From positions 186,001-250,000 of the forward strand of contig NZ_VNIK02000004.1 in NCBI RefSeq assembly GCF_007785775.2: a DNA stretch of 64,000 bases, given 5' to 3'. This document shows positions 63,875-64,000 of this stretch, one piece after another. How positions within the stretch are numbered: the stretch's first letter is position 1; every line of letters begins with the position of its first letter. The translations under genes and the position numbers were made by a program. Origin of the DNA: Flagellimonas hadalis. GTDB lineage: Bacteria; Bacteroidota; Bacteroidia; Flavobacteriales; Flavobacteriaceae. The notes under the pieces were generated by a model that was given only the letters and a program-made list of their open reading frames with translations, made no database searches and had not been told where the DNA came from.

Positions 63875-64000
63875 ATGAACAAGAAAGTTGCCCTACAGGA
63901 CCTCGGCCATAAGGATTATAAGGAAACCTGGGATTACCAAGAGACCCTCTTCAAGGACATTGTGGACACCAAGATCCGAAACCGACGAGAGGCTGCCGGA
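63875..64000 (+). CDS. lipB: Octanoyltransferase LipB, N-terminal part
   Basis: The first 42 residues of a lipoate-synthesis octanoyltransferase, cut by the window end. The N-terminus MNKKVALQDLGHKDYKETWD, then YQETLFKDIVDTKI, matches LipB, which transfers octanoyl from acyl carrier protein to lipoyl domains. The assignment rests on this N-terminal block. Confidence 0.85.
   Translation, partial: MNKKVALQDLGHKDYKETWDYQETLFKDIVDTKIRNRREAAG

Overview
The window looks like a chromosome segment of a marine-type Flavobacteriaceae bacterium (Bacteroidota), probably near Muricauda/Allomuricauda; the genus is an inference from gene style. Support comes from a SusD-type protein, several TonB-dependent barrels, GSCFA, DUF4230, DUF5522 and DUF6607 family proteins, a tRNA gene without an encoded CCA end, and promoters matching the Bacteroidota -7 element TAnnTTTG in front of the initiator tRNA, der, hemL, lipB, M23 and haem-uptake genes. 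There are no rRNA genes, CRISPR arrays, insertion sequences or prophage genes.

Layout. 1-1.9 kb: end of a SusCD-type glycan-uptake operon (partial SusD and two surface lipoproteins). 2-9.7 kb: secreted subtilase, initiator tRNA, AGCS alanine/Na+ symporter, the ribosome-assembly GTPases Era and Der, M61 peptidase. 9.7-17.6 kb: PBP1C with its alpha-2-macroglobulin partner. 17.9-23.8 kb: an outer-membrane barrel protein and the TPM/TPM/LemA/MerR/M23 envelope cluster. 23.9-36.3 kb: alaS, GSCFA, DUF4230, an M61-like lipoprotein, aromatic amino acid hydroxylase, small proteins, PLP desulfhydrase-type enzyme, glucosaminidase and hemL. 36.4-39.4 kb: an AT-rich island on the minus strand encoding a deoxyribosyltransferase-like protein, a ThsB-like TIR, a tandem SLATT membrane protein and a canonical TIR. 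39.7-42.9 kb: two AsmA/DUF748 proteins and an ArsC-like protein. 43-48.3 kb: divergent haem/iron module (HmuY-like lipoprotein, TonB receptor; DUF6607 and FMN-binding proteins). 48.4-56.2 kb: DUF3307/SatD pair under a remarkable operator array, small envelope proteins, a large zinc metalloprotease, an acidic repeat protein, a candidate small RNA and a DASS transporter. 56.4-64 kb: TonB receptor, lysS, thioredoxin-like protein, a membrane-tethered LuxR regulator, a YqaE/lipoprotein operon and the start of lipB.

The strongest candidate for an undescribed system is the TIR/SLATT/deoxyribosyltransferase-like locus. It resembles Thoeris (a TIR enzyme making a nucleotide signal for an effector), but no SIR2-SLOG ThsA is present and a four-helix SLATT membrane protein sits where the effector would be, with a second TIR encoded directly behind it. 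Defence is inferred from gene families and composition, not shown.

Other signals the gene list does not explain: a family of palindromic repeats, one copy of which lies in frame inside the GSCFA gene; six alternating half-sites at an exact 14-bp step upstream of satD; a promoter-like arrangement (TGT-A/C-ACA, 18 bp, CTT-A/T-TARG, then a conserved leader) shared by three unrelated genes; and a free-standing structured transcript candidate at about 54.63-54.76 kb.
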